A DNA stretch of 31,699 nucleotides from Pseudomonadota bacterium. GTDB taxonomy: Bacteria > Myxococcota_A > Polyangia > Polyangiales > Polyangiaceae. The DNA is taken from assembly GCA_023398955.1 (NCBI GenBank), contig JAEWRL010000259.1, positions 1 through 31,699 on the forward strand, in the 5' to 3' direction. Shown piece after piece: positions 8,756 through 15,762 of this stretch. Numbering within the stretch: the first letter of the stretch is position 1; each line of letters begins with the position of its first letter. A model generated the notes under the pieces. It was given only the letters and a program-made list of their open reading frames with translations, made no database searches and was not told the origin of the DNA. Made by a program: the position numbers and the translations under genes.

Positions 8756-8773
8756 TCTGAGACGCGTCTCAGA
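8756..8773. terminator. Perfect 18-base palindrome after the hypothetical gene
   Basis: TCTGAGACGCGTCTCAGA begins three bases after the stop codon at 8753. It can fold as a 7-bp stem with a CGCG loop. There is no T-run, so it is either a weak terminator-like hairpin or a dyad operator. In this GC-rich background an exact 18-base palindrome is unlikely to be accidental. Confidence 0.4.
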
Positions 8774-8933
8774 TGTCTCGTGCCGGCGCTCGTTCACGAA
8801 CGGGTGTCCGCGTCGGGCTCCTTTGTGGAGCTGCCTCGACGCCTGCTAATCTCGTATGCTACGTACTTGGGACGTTGACCAGGTAACGAGTCCACGCACC
8901 AAGCGTTACGGACGGGCTCGCAGGAACACCCCA

Positions 8934-8951
8934 CCAGCCATTGCGGGCTGG
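8934..8951 (+). promoter_or_regulatory. Hairpin in the leader of the first GH16 gene
   Basis: CCAGCC (8934-8939) pairs with GGCTGG (8946-8951) around a six-base loop. It ends 11 bases before the GGAG ribosome site (8963-8966) of the GH16 gene. It could tune translation or be a small operator. The rest of 8774-8933 shows nothing I recognise. Confidence 0.3.
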
Positions 8952-8971
8952 CTCTTAGCGCCGGAGTAGGA

Positions 8972-10006
8972 ATGTCCAGGCTACCCTATCTATTCGTATT
9001 GCCGCTGACCTTAACGTTCGCGTCCGCTGCTGGCGCCGTGACGAGCGCCGAGCTCTACCGGACGACCCCACACACCTACGGAAAGTTCGAGGCCCGGATC
9101 CAGTTTGCACCGGGAGGCGGCGTAATCAGCTCTTTCTTCCTCTGGAAGGCGGACTCGGAGCAGTCGACGGTGTACTGGAACGAGCTCGATTTCGAGAAGG
9201 TCGGCGCCGAGTGTGAGTTGCAGACGAACTCGATCTTTGGTTTGCCCCAGACGAACCACGAAGGGGATGGTTATGCCCTCGCTGGCCTCTGTGAGGGCTA
9301 CCACACGTACGCCTACGAGTGGACACCGGAGTACATTGCCTGGTTCGTCGATGGCGCCGAGATCCGCAGGGAAACGGGCGCTGGTGCTGCTGCGTATGCC
9401 GAGAACGCGACGGAGGGGATGCAGTTCCGCTTCAATGTTTGGCCGGGTAATGCGAGCTTCGGAGGCAGTTTCAGCGATGCCATTCTCCCTGTGTATCAGT
9501 ACATCGCATGGGCCCAGTACTCCGAATACACGCCCGGCGCAGGTGATCAAGGGTCCGACTTCACCTTCGCCTGGCGCGAGGAGTTCGATACCCGCCCTGC
9601 CGGATGGCAGATGGGTTCCTGGGCCTCGCCGCTGAACGGTTCCACCCACAGTGCGCAGAACGTGGTCTTCGTCGACGGCGTTGCGGTGCTCGCGCTCACG
9701 GCAGACGACGCCGTCGGTTATGCTGGCACTCCTCCGCCTGACGATGGGGGTGAGACGCCGTCCGCGGGCGGCGCCGGCGGGGAGCTGCCAACAGCGACGG
9801 GCGGGCTCGGTTCGTCCGGAGCCGCAGCGGGGGACGACCAGGGGGACGGGGGAGAAGGATGTAGCTGCCGGTTGACGCCCAGCGGCTCACGTCGTGCGGG
9901 CGCTCCGGTGCTGTTGGCCCTTGCCGCGTTCGGCTGGTTCGCTCGCCGACGGTCTCTCGGCCATGGTTCGGGGGCGAGGGCGCGCAACCCGCAAGAAGCA
10001 AGCTGA
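8972..10006 (+). CDS. GH16-family glucanase-like secreted protein with MYXO-CTERM-like tail
   Basis: The protein has 344 residues. The start at 8972 has GGAG five bases upstream, and a signal peptide ends near ASAAGAV. Residues about 25-190 are a GH16 beta-jelly-roll: YGKFEARIQFAPGGGVISSF, then the catalytic WNELDFE with Glu71 as nucleophile, Asp73 and Glu75 as acid/base, then YHTYAYEWTPEYIAWFVDG and FNVWPGNASFGG. This family cuts beta-1,3/1,4-glucans or related galactans. After a second short beta region comes a Gly/Ala linker (about 255-300) and a C-terminal GCSCRL, hydrophobic helix and FARRR, which matches the MYXO-CTERM pattern for cell-surface sorting. It is 20 bases upstream of a second GH16 gene, so they are likely co-transcribed. 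The substrate cannot be set from the sequence. Confidence 0.9.
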   Translation: MSRLPYLFVLPLTLTFASAAGAVTSAELYRTTPHTYGKFEARIQFAPGGGVISSFFLWKADSEQSTVYWNELDFEKVGAECELQTNSIFGLPQTNHEGDGYALAGLCEGYHTYAYEWTPEYIAWFVDGAEIRRETGAGAAAYAENATEGMQFRFNVWPGNASFGGSFSDAILPVYQYIAWAQYSEYTPGAGDQGSDFTFAWREEFDTRPAGWQMGSWASPLNGSTHSAQNVVFVDGVAVLALTADDAVGYAGTPPPDDGGETPSAGGAGGELPTATGGLGSSGAAAGDDQGDGGEGCSCRLTPSGSRRAGAPVLLALAAFGWFARRRSLGHGSGARARNPQEAS

Positions 10007-10026
10007 CTCGAGACGCGGAGCGTGTA

Positions 10027-11526
10027 ATGCAACGGATGTCGCTGATCTCCCTCCTGCTGGGCGTCGGAGCCGCTTGCCTGGTGCTCGGCGCCCCAGGTGT
10101 CGTCAATGGCAAGCCCTACAAAGGGGGCGAGCTCTACTCGTCCCAGGCGTACCACTACGGACGCATGGAGATGCGGATGCGGATGGCTCGGGGCAGCGGC
10201 CTCCTGTCCACCTTTTTCACGTACAAGAATGGCTCGGAGGTCGACGATACCTTCTGGGAAGAGATAGACATCGAGGTACTCGGCAAGGACAACGCCACTG
10301 CCTGGCAGTCCAACATCATCACGGGACTTGGGTCTCGCACGACCTCCGAAGAGGTGCACCCCCATCCCTTCTCGCTCGCGGATGACTACCACACCTATGC
10401 GCTCGAATGGGCGCCCGACTACGTTGCCTGGGAACTCGATGGAGTGGAGCTGCGACGCACGACGGGAGCCCAGGTCAACGATCTCACCAATCCGCAATCG
10501 TTGCGCTTCAATATCTGGGCCGCCAATATCGCTGAGTGGGTTGGGCCCTTCGACGAAAGCGCCCTCCCAGCGTACCAGTACGTGAACTGGATCGGCTACT
10601 ATCGCTACGAGGGCGGGCAATTCATCCATGAGTGGACGGACGATTTCGACACCTTCGACAGCACGCGCTGGGCGCGCGCGGATTGGACCTTTGGTGAGAA
10701 CCTCGCGGACTTCGATCCCGCCAACGTGGTGGTGCAGGATGGCACGCTGATCCTGGCTTTGACGCGGGAGGGACAGACAGGATTCCGCGGAACGGTCCCA
10801 CCAGATACCCAAGGAAACACGGGCGGAACAGGTGGCGCTGGCGGGCCCGGGACCGGCGGAGCCGGTGACGGCGTGGGCGGCAGCGCGATGGGAGGCATTG
10901 GCGGGAGCGACGTGGGCGGCGTGGGCGGCAGCGCGATGGGAGGCATTGGCGGGACCGGCGTGGGCGGCAGCTCCATGGGAGGGCTAGGCGGGAGCGACGT
11001 GGGCGGCGTAGGCGGGAGCGACGTCGGCAGCGTAGGCGGTGGTTCCGTGCAGAGCGGTGGCTCTGGCTTCGGTGGTAGCGGCGTGGGCGGCGACACGGGG
11101 AGCGGCGGCTCCGGACTGAGCGCTGGCGGCAATCCCAGCAGTCTTGGCGGAGGTCCGAGCGGTGGCACCATGGGGAGCGGTGGCGCCAGCATTGGCGGCA
11201 GCGGTCCAGTTGGCGGGTTGGGCTCAGGCGGCTACCCCCTGAGTGTTGGCGGCGGCGTTGCGGCGGAGGGACTGGGTGGGGCGAGCGCTGCTGGAGCGTG
11301 CGACGGTCCCTGTGCGCCTCCCAGCTTGGAGAGCGACGACGGCTCTGGATGTGGGTGCAGGTTGGGCACACAGCAGAGCGACGTTCCCGTCGGCTGGTGG
11401 CTGGTGGCCCTCGGATCCCTGGGCCTGATGCGGCGAAGGATGCGCGCCGCCGCAGCCGGGTGCCGCGCCGCACGTTGCGTCAAACAGGCGCTTGCACGCC
11501 CAGGGAGCACGGCAGAGCCCCGTTGA
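10027..11526 (+). CDS. GH16-family glucanase-like secreted protein with long Gly-rich linker and MYXO-CTERM-like tail
   Basis: This protein of 499 residues is a diverged paralogue of its upstream neighbour. GGAG at 10017-10020 precedes the ATG by six bases. A signal peptide is followed by the GH16 domain (about 30-200): YHYGRMEMRMRMARGSGLLS, the catalytic EEIDIE with Glu79 and Glu83, YHTYALEWAPDYVAWELDG, and FNIWAANIAEWVG. A short beta module follows (WTDDFDTFDSTRWARADWTF), then a Gly/Ser linker of roughly 150 residues coded by repeats. The tail is GCGCRL, a hydrophobic helix and MRRRMRAA, a MYXO-CTERM-like anchor. It probably degrades or binds a beta-glucan at the cell surface. The two enzymes differ around the active site (ELDFE versus EIDIE), so they may have different specificities. 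Confidence 0.9.
   Translation: MQRMSLISLLLGVGAACLVLGAPGVVNGKPYKGGELYSSQAYHYGRMEMRMRMARGSGLLSTFFTYKNGSEVDDTFWEEIDIEVLGKDNATAWQSNIITGLGSRTTSEEVHPHPFSLADDYHTYALEWAPDYVAWELDGVELRRTTGAQVNDLTNPQSLRFNIWAANIAEWVGPFDESALPAYQYVNWIGYYRYEGGQFIHEWTDDFDTFDSTRWARADWTFGENLADFDPANVVVQDGTLILALTREGQTGFRGTVPPDTQGNTGGTGGAGGPGTGGAGDGVGGSAMGGIGGSDVGGVGGSAMGGIGGTGVGGSSMGGLGGSDVGGVGGSDVGSVGGGSVQSGGSGFGGSGVGGDTGSGGSGLSAGGNPSSLGGGPSGGTMGSGGASIGGSGPVGGLGSGGYPLSVGGGVAAEGLGGASAAGACDGPCAPPSLESDDGSGCGCRLGTQQSDVPVGWWLVALGSLGLMRRRMRAAAAGCRAARCVKQALARPGSTAEPR
10873..10954 (+). repeat. Direct repeats coding the Gly-rich linker
   Basis: A 34-base identical segment starting GTGGGCGGCAGCGCGATGGG occurs at 10873-10906 and again at 10921-10954, a period of 48 bases. 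Degenerate copies continue through the linker to about 11230. The period is a multiple of three, so gain or loss of a unit would keep the frame and change only linker length. Confidence 0.8.
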
Positions 11527-11695
11527 TAGCCGTCCTACGGGACCCGAGCGACAAGGCGCTCAGCGTTCGAATGCGCACCGTCCAGGCGGGCCGCACTACC
11601 CAAACAGGGCCCAAACCGGCCGGCACTCGGCTTGGTGGCGGCCTGGCCTCGCTGTGCCGTTTCGGTAAGGTAGCTCCCAGGACGGAGTCCTTCGA

Positions 11696-12379
11696 ATGCG
11701 CGTGCTGGTTGTTGACGACGATCGTGAGCTTCTCGAGCTCGTTCAGCGTGCGCTGATCCGGGACGGACAGGAGGTCGACACCGCCACGTCGGGCGAGGAG
11801 GCCCTCCAAAGGATCGATCAGCGTTCTCCGGACATCCTCGTGCTCGATCTGGGCCTCCCGGATCTGTCTGGCGAAGAGCTTTGCAACCGGCTGCGGGCCG
11901 AGGAGTCGCCCCTGGCCATCCTCATCCTGACGGCGCAGAACGCGGTCGCATCACGTGTCCGCTGTCTCGACGCTGGCGCCGATGATTACCTCACGAAGCC
12001 CTTCGCCGTGGCGGAGCTGCGCGCCCGGGTGAGAGCGCTGGCTCGGCGCGCCGCGTACGCCCCGCGGCCCAGGCGTTGGAGGGCAGGAGGCGTGGAGCTC
12101 GACTTCTCGATGAGGCGTGCGTTCCTCAATGGACGGGAAGCGCCGGTGACCTCGGGAGAATGGGCCATCCTGGAGGCGCTCGTCCTACGACAGGGCGAAG
12201 TCGTTTCTAGGAGTGAGCTGCTGCACCGCGCCGGCGCGCAGCCGGGCCGCGCCGCTGGGGCCAGCCTCGAGGTTCTCGTCGGAAGGATCCGGCGCAAGCT
12301 CGGGGATGGTCTGGTGCGAACGGTGCGGGGGGAGGGATACGCGCTCGTCGCACCAGCCCGAGAGGAGGAACGAGCGTAG
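11696..12379 (+). CDS. OmpR/PhoB-type response regulator
   Basis: This two-component response regulator has 227 residues. The receiver domain (about 1-115) has the acidic pocket Asp7-Asp9, phosphoacceptor Asp51 (ILVLDLGLPD), Thr79 (ILILTA) and Lys101 (YLTKPF), all as expected. The winged-helix DNA-binding domain (about 130-222) shows TSGEWAILEALVLRQGEVVS, then VLVGRIRRKLGD and VRTVRGEGYAL. GGAG at 11684-11687 lies eight bases before the ATG. The stop is two bases from the start of the histidine kinase gene, so the pair is one transcript and they are cognate. Target genes are unknown; the adjacent lipoprotein is a candidate. Confidence 0.95.
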   Translation: MRVLVVDDDRELLELVQRALIRDGQEVDTATSGEEALQRIDQRSPDILVLDLGLPDLSGEELCNRLRAEESPLAILILTAQNAVASRVRCLDAGADDYLTKPFAVAELRARVRALARRAAYAPRPRRWRAGGVELDFSMRRAFLNGREAPVTSGEWAILEALVLRQGEVVSRSELLHRAGAQPGRAAGASLEVLVGRIRRKLGDGLVRTVRGEGYALVAPAREEERA

Positions 12380-12381
12380 GC

Positions 12382-13740
12382 ATGGGCACCACAATCTCAG
12401 CGCGAGTCCTCATCGTTGCCGTCGTGAGCGCAGCGCTGGGCGCCCTGGGTGCTGCGGTCCTCGCGATCGTCGCGGTGGACCGGCTCCTCTCTGTGCAGGC
12501 GGACCAGCGGCTGGTGGGTGCAGCGATTGAACTCGCGGGGGAGCTGGATGAGGAACACGGGGGGGTGGATGACGAACGGCTCGTTCAGGAGCTCGATGAC
12601 GAGAACCAGGAGATCGCTCCGAGCGGGATCCGGTTGGGGGTGTTCCGTCAGGGGCTCCTCGTTGCAGGAGAAGCCCCCGACGTGCGTCCCGAGATGGAAG
12701 GCTGTGTCACCACGGGCGGTTTGGGTGAGCGCGTGCGTGCGTGCGCCCAGCGCCACGGAGGTGTCGTCTTGGTGGCGGCCGTGCCCACAGACGAGCGGAG
12801 ACTTCGCCTCATCTACTTGGCCGCTTGCGTTGGTGCGCTGCTCGTCGGGGCTGGCTCCGGCGCGGCGATGAGTGCTCCGCTCGGGCGATGGGCCGTCGCG
12901 CCGCTGCGAAAGCTCGCCGACACCCTGCGCGCATCCCGACCGGAGCGGGGAGCGTCCATCGATCTCGGTCCACCGAGCCCTTGCGAGGACGTCGAGGCGA
13001 TCCGAAAGGCGCTGTCAGCGTTGATGCTGCATGTCGACGAGCTGCTCGACCACGCGCATCGCTTCGCTGCCAATGCGGCACACGAGCTCCGAACTCCCCT
13101 CACGACCTTGCGGGCGGAGCTGGAGCTTCTCATCGAGGAGGCGGCCGGCGACGACCGAGAGGCCCTTCAGCGGGCGACCGAGAAGGTGACGCGGCTGTCG
13201 CTGCTGATGGAGCGGCTCCTCGTCTTGGCTCTCCCGACCCAGAAGGTCGAAGGGGGATTCGAGACCGTCGCGCTCGAGGACGTGGTGGAACGCGTCGTCG
13301 GCGGGGTGGCGGCACGAGACCGGCGGCGCCTGGAGGTCGTCTGCGAAGGCGAAGGCCTCGTTTGGGGAGACGCTTACCTGCTCGGGATCCTCGTCTCGAA
13401 CGCCATGGAGAATGCCCTGAAGCACGGGGGCGACGGGACGGTCTCCATCCGCGTGTCGCCATCGGAAGACTCGCTGGAGTCGGTCATGGAAGTGGTCGAT
13501 CGGGGGCCCGGGCTCGGCGAGCTCGACGCGACGCGAGTCTTCGAGGCCTTCTACAGAGGTCCGAAGAGCGGTGTCAGGGGTCATGGGCTGGGTCTGGCAC
13601 TCGTGGGACACATCGCAGGGGTCCATGGCGGGCGTGCGGAGTTCCGCGAGTCCCCCCGGGGAGCGCACCTCGTCGTATCCCTTCCGGCATGGTCCCCCCG
13701 CGCCAGGTCCGCTGCTGGCGAAGGGGCCAAGCCGGTCTGA
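12382..13740 (+). CDS. Membrane sensor histidine kinase
   Basis: The protein has 452 residues. Two transmembrane helices (about 8-32 and 143-163) flank a sensor loop of about 110 residues, rich in Asp/Glu and with two Cys (MEGCV, RACAQ). A HAMP-like stretch follows the second helix. The HisKA box is FAANAAHELRTPLTTL with phosphorylated His234. The ATPase part has the N box (NAMENALKHG, about 340-349), G1 (DRGPG) and G2 (GHGLGLALV), so it looks fully active. It should phosphorylate the response regulator coded immediately upstream. The signal is unknown; the small acidic periplasmic loop is in the size range of metal, peptide or pH sensors, but nothing specific is visible. Confidence 0.95.
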   Translation: MGTTISARVLIVAVVSAALGALGAAVLAIVAVDRLLSVQADQRLVGAAIELAGELDEEHGGVDDERLVQELDDENQEIAPSGIRLGVFRQGLLVAGEAPDVRPEMEGCVTTGGLGERVRACAQRHGGVVLVAAVPTDERRLRLIYLAACVGALLVGAGSGAAMSAPLGRWAVAPLRKLADTLRASRPERGASIDLGPPSPCEDVEAIRKALSALMLHVDELLDHAHRFAANAAHELRTPLTTLRAELELLIEEAAGDDREALQRATEKVTRLSLLMERLLVLALPTQKVEGGFETVALEDVVERVVGGVAARDRRRLEVVCEGEGLVWGDAYLLGILVSNAMENALKHGGDGTVSIRVSPSEDSLESVMEVVDRGPGLGELDATRVFEAFYRGPKSGVRGHGLGLALVGHIAGVHGGRAEFRESPRGAHLVVSLPAWSPRARSAAGEGAKPV

Positions 13741-13807
13741 GCCACCAAGGGCGGCCGGATCGAGCTCATGTCCGCGTCGATCCAAACGTAGAACGAGGTG
13801 CAACAAG

Positions 13808-14908
13808 ATGAATGGAACGAACGTCAAGAGAAACCCGAGTCCCGGTGGCCTCCTCGGCCGCGGCACTTCTTCGCGCCTCGACCGAAGAGCGACCCGGCGC
13901 CAGCTCCTGATCCTTCTCACCTGTTTGGCCAGCGTAGGGTGTCCCGAGAGGGGAGGCGAGCCCGAAGCGCGCACCAGCCGCGGCGCTTCCCCTGCCATCG
14001 CCGCGGCGGGCCCGCAGTCGCTCGCGCCGCCCGCAGGCCCGGGACCCTCCTCGCTCGAGAGGGGAGCCTCCGACGCGGCACGGCGCGCGGCGATGGAGGG
14101 CTATGGACTCGATTATCCCACCCAGGTAAACGAACTACCCCCGATGCTCGACGAGGCCTCGGGATTGACGGACGTCTCGTCGACTGAAGTGGCGCTCGTG
14201 CAAGACGAGAAAGGGGTGATCTTCGTGTATGACCTCCTCAGCGGCGCTGTCACCCAGAAGATTCGCTTCGGTCCACCCGGCGACTACGAAGGATTGACGA
14301 GGGTTGGGGACACGATGCTCGTCCTGCGCAGTGACGGGACCCTCTACGAGGTGAGAAACTGGCGTGCTGCGGCCAACGTGCGGGTGCGCTCCCTCGGGCT
14401 GCCGACCTCCGACAACGAGGGGCTCGGATACCATCCCGGGCTAAAGCGCGTGCTAATCGCCCCGAAGAGCCGGTGGCAACGTGGGAAGGCCGGCAAGCAC
14501 GTGCGCCCCGTATTCTCCTTCGACCTCGGCAGTGGCAGGGTCGATCCCGAGCCCCACGTGGTGCTCGACCTGCGGGACCTCGTCCGGTTCGGCGAGGAAC
14601 GCGACCGGGAGCTCCCCGTCAAGGCGACAAAAAGCGGCAGTGAGAAGCTCGCACTTCGCTTCATGCCCGCGTCACTCGCGATACATCCCAGCACCCGAGA
14701 GCTGTTCGTGCTCTCGGCGCAGGACAGAGTCCTCGCGTCCTTCGAACAGCCGGGCAACGTCACTGGCTACCACAGGCTTGCTGCTCCTCTGTTCCCGCAG
14801 GCGGAAGGCCTGACCTTCCTTCCCGATGCGACGCTCGTCATCGTCAGCGAGGCTGCCGGACAGCGCGCCAAGCTCGTCCAGTTCCGGTGGTCGGGCGCTG
14901 CGCCATGA
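13808..14908 (+). CDS. SdiA-regulated-domain (beta-propeller-like) lipoprotein
   Basis: The frame is open from 13571, but I place the start at ATG 13808, with GAGG at 13795-13798, because it gives an export signal. The product has 366 residues. The N-terminus has TRRQLLIL, a twin-arginine-like motif, followed by LASVGC, a lipobox with Cys45, so it may be a Tat-exported lipoprotein. After a Pro/Ala-rich spacer, about 105-365 resembles the SdiA-regulated family: LDEASGLTDVSSTEVALVQD, PPGDYEGLTRVGDTMLVLRS, SDNEGLGYHPGLKRVLIAPK, AEGLTFLPDATLVIVSE, repeated blades of a propeller. Its activity is not established. It lies 67 bases after the histidine kinase in the same direction and could be in that operon. 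Confidence 0.8.
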   Translation: MNGTNVKRNPSPGGLLGRGTSSRLDRRATRRQLLILLTCLASVGCPERGGEPEARTSRGASPAIAAAGPQSLAPPAGPGPSSLERGASDAARRAAMEGYGLDYPTQVNELPPMLDEASGLTDVSSTEVALVQDEKGVIFVYDLLSGAVTQKIRFGPPGDYEGLTRVGDTMLVLRSDGTLYEVRNWRAAANVRVRSLGLPTSDNEGLGYHPGLKRVLIAPKSRWQRGKAGKHVRPVFSFDLGSGRVDPEPHVVLDLRDLVRFGEERDRELPVKATKSGSEKLALRFMPASLAIHPSTRELFVLSAQDRVLASFEQPGNVTGYHRLAAPLFPQAEGLTFLPDATLVIVSEAAGQRAKLVQFRWSGAAP

Positions 14909-14914
14909 CGGTAC

Positions 14915-14943
14915 TTGACGTCCAATAAGCCGTTGCTTATTCA
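14915..14943 (+). promoter_or_regulatory. Promoter with embedded operator for the ArsR/SRPBCC pair
   Basis: TTGACG (14915-14920) and TATTCA (14938-14943) are separated by exactly 17 bases. The spacer holds the perfect inverted repeat AATAAGC-CGTT-GCTTATT (14924-14941), which overlaps the -10 element. That is the expected place for autorepression by an ArsR-type repressor. Transcription would start close to the ATG at 14950, with no ribosome site between, so the mRNA may be leaderless. Confidence 0.7.
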
Positions 14944-14949
14944 TCTCGG

Positions 14950-15276
14950 ATGCCGAGCGCCGTCGCCGAGGACAAGGTTTTCCATGCGCTGGCGGATCCC
15001 AGCCGGCGGGCGATCCTTGAGTCGCTGATGCGCGGCGAAGCGGCGGTGAAGGATCTAACGGATCGCTTTGCCATCTCGCAGCCGGCCGTCTCGCAGCACC
15101 TCGCCACTTTGAGGGACGCGGGTCTGGTAAACGGTCGTCGCGCGGGGCGTCGCGTCTACTATCGGGTCGAGCCGCGCGGGATGAAGCCGCTCATCGACTG
15201 GATCGCGCACTATCGCGCCTTCTGGACGGAGCACGTCGAGCGCCTAGAAAGGCTGCTGGAGAGAATGGACGAATGA
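14950..15276 (+). CDS. ArsR-family winged-helix repressor
   Basis: This small DNA-binding protein has 108 residues, usual for the family. FHALADPSRRAILESLMRGE opens the winged helix, followed by the recognition region ISQPAVSQHLATLRDAGLV, the wing GRRAGRRVYYRVEP, and a C-terminal helix (FWTEHVERLERLLERM). The metal-binding CxC motif of arsenic and cadmium sensors is absent. The protein belongs instead to the subgroup paired with an SRPBCC protein, with which it overlaps by four bases (ATGA at 15273-15276). It probably represses its own operon through the inverted repeat at 14924-14941. The inducer is unknown. Confidence 0.95.
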   Translation: MPSAVAEDKVFHALADPSRRAILESLMRGEAAVKDLTDRFAISQPAVSQHLATLRDAGLVNGRRAGRRVYYRVEPRGMKPLIDWIAHYRAFWTEHVERLERLLERMDE

Positions 15277-15719
15277 AGCCCATCGACACGACTGTCCCAA
15301 CGCAGACAGAGTCCATCTCGTTCGAGTTCGATCTGCGTCATCCGCCGGAGAAGGTGTGGCGCGCCCTCACCAACCCTACCTTGCTGGCCGAGTGGCTCCT
15401 GCCGGTGACCGGCTTCGAGCCCACGCCGGGGGTCGCCTTCTCTTTCAAGACCCAGCCGTTCCCAGGGTGGGACGGCACGGTGAACTGCCGCATCCTCGAG
15501 ATCGAAGCCCACAAGAGGATCAGCTACACGTGGACCGTCGGCGACATGGAACTCGATACGGTCGTGACCTTCACGCTCGCGCCCACGGGCTCGGGAACCC
15601 GGCTCAACCTCGTCCAATCCGGCTTCAAGCGACACCAGAAGCAAAACTTTGGTGGTGCGCGCTACGGCTGGAGGATGATGGGCGGCAGGCTCATCGAGCT
15701 GCTCGCGAGGGCTTCATGA
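15273..15719 (+). CDS. SRPBCC (AHSA1-type) domain protein
   Basis: This START-like protein has 148 residues. The start ATG overlaps the repressor stop codon. SFEFDLRHPPEKVWRALTNP at the start and LLAEWLLPV are typical of the AHSA1 group; the middle holds WDGTVNCRILEIEAHKRISY; the end has GTRLNLVQSGFK and a final amphipathic helix. These proteins form a deep hydrophobic pocket for a small lipophilic ligand. Co-translation with the ArsR-type repressor suggests ligand binding, detoxification or co-sensing in the cytosol. The ligand cannot be told from the sequence. Confidence 0.92.
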   Translation: MKPIDTTVPTQTESISFEFDLRHPPEKVWRALTNPTLLAEWLLPVTGFEPTPGVAFSFKTQPFPGWDGTVNCRILEIEAHKRISYTWTVGDMELDTVVTFTLAPTGSGTRLNLVQSGFKRHQKQNFGGARYGWRMMGGRLIELLARAS

Positions 15720-15722
15720 GAC

Positions 15723-15750
15723 GGCGCGCCGCCGCGCGGGGCAGCGCGCC
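15723..15750. terminator. Hairpin between convergent genes
   Basis: GGCGCGC (15723-15729) pairs with GCGCGCC (15744-15750) around a GC-rich 14-base loop. It lies between the stops of the SRPBCC gene (plus) and the fibro-slime gene (minus) and could end transcription from both sides. No T-run is present. Confidence 0.4.
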
Positions 15751-15762
15751 GCCACCCTCCGC

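Noticed and set aside
10873..11230. Possible CRISPR-like repeat array
   Set aside because: The repeats are in-frame Gly/Ser codons with no constant repeat plus unique spacer pattern and no cas genes. The linker repeats at 23005-23111 and 30206-30322 fail for the same reason.
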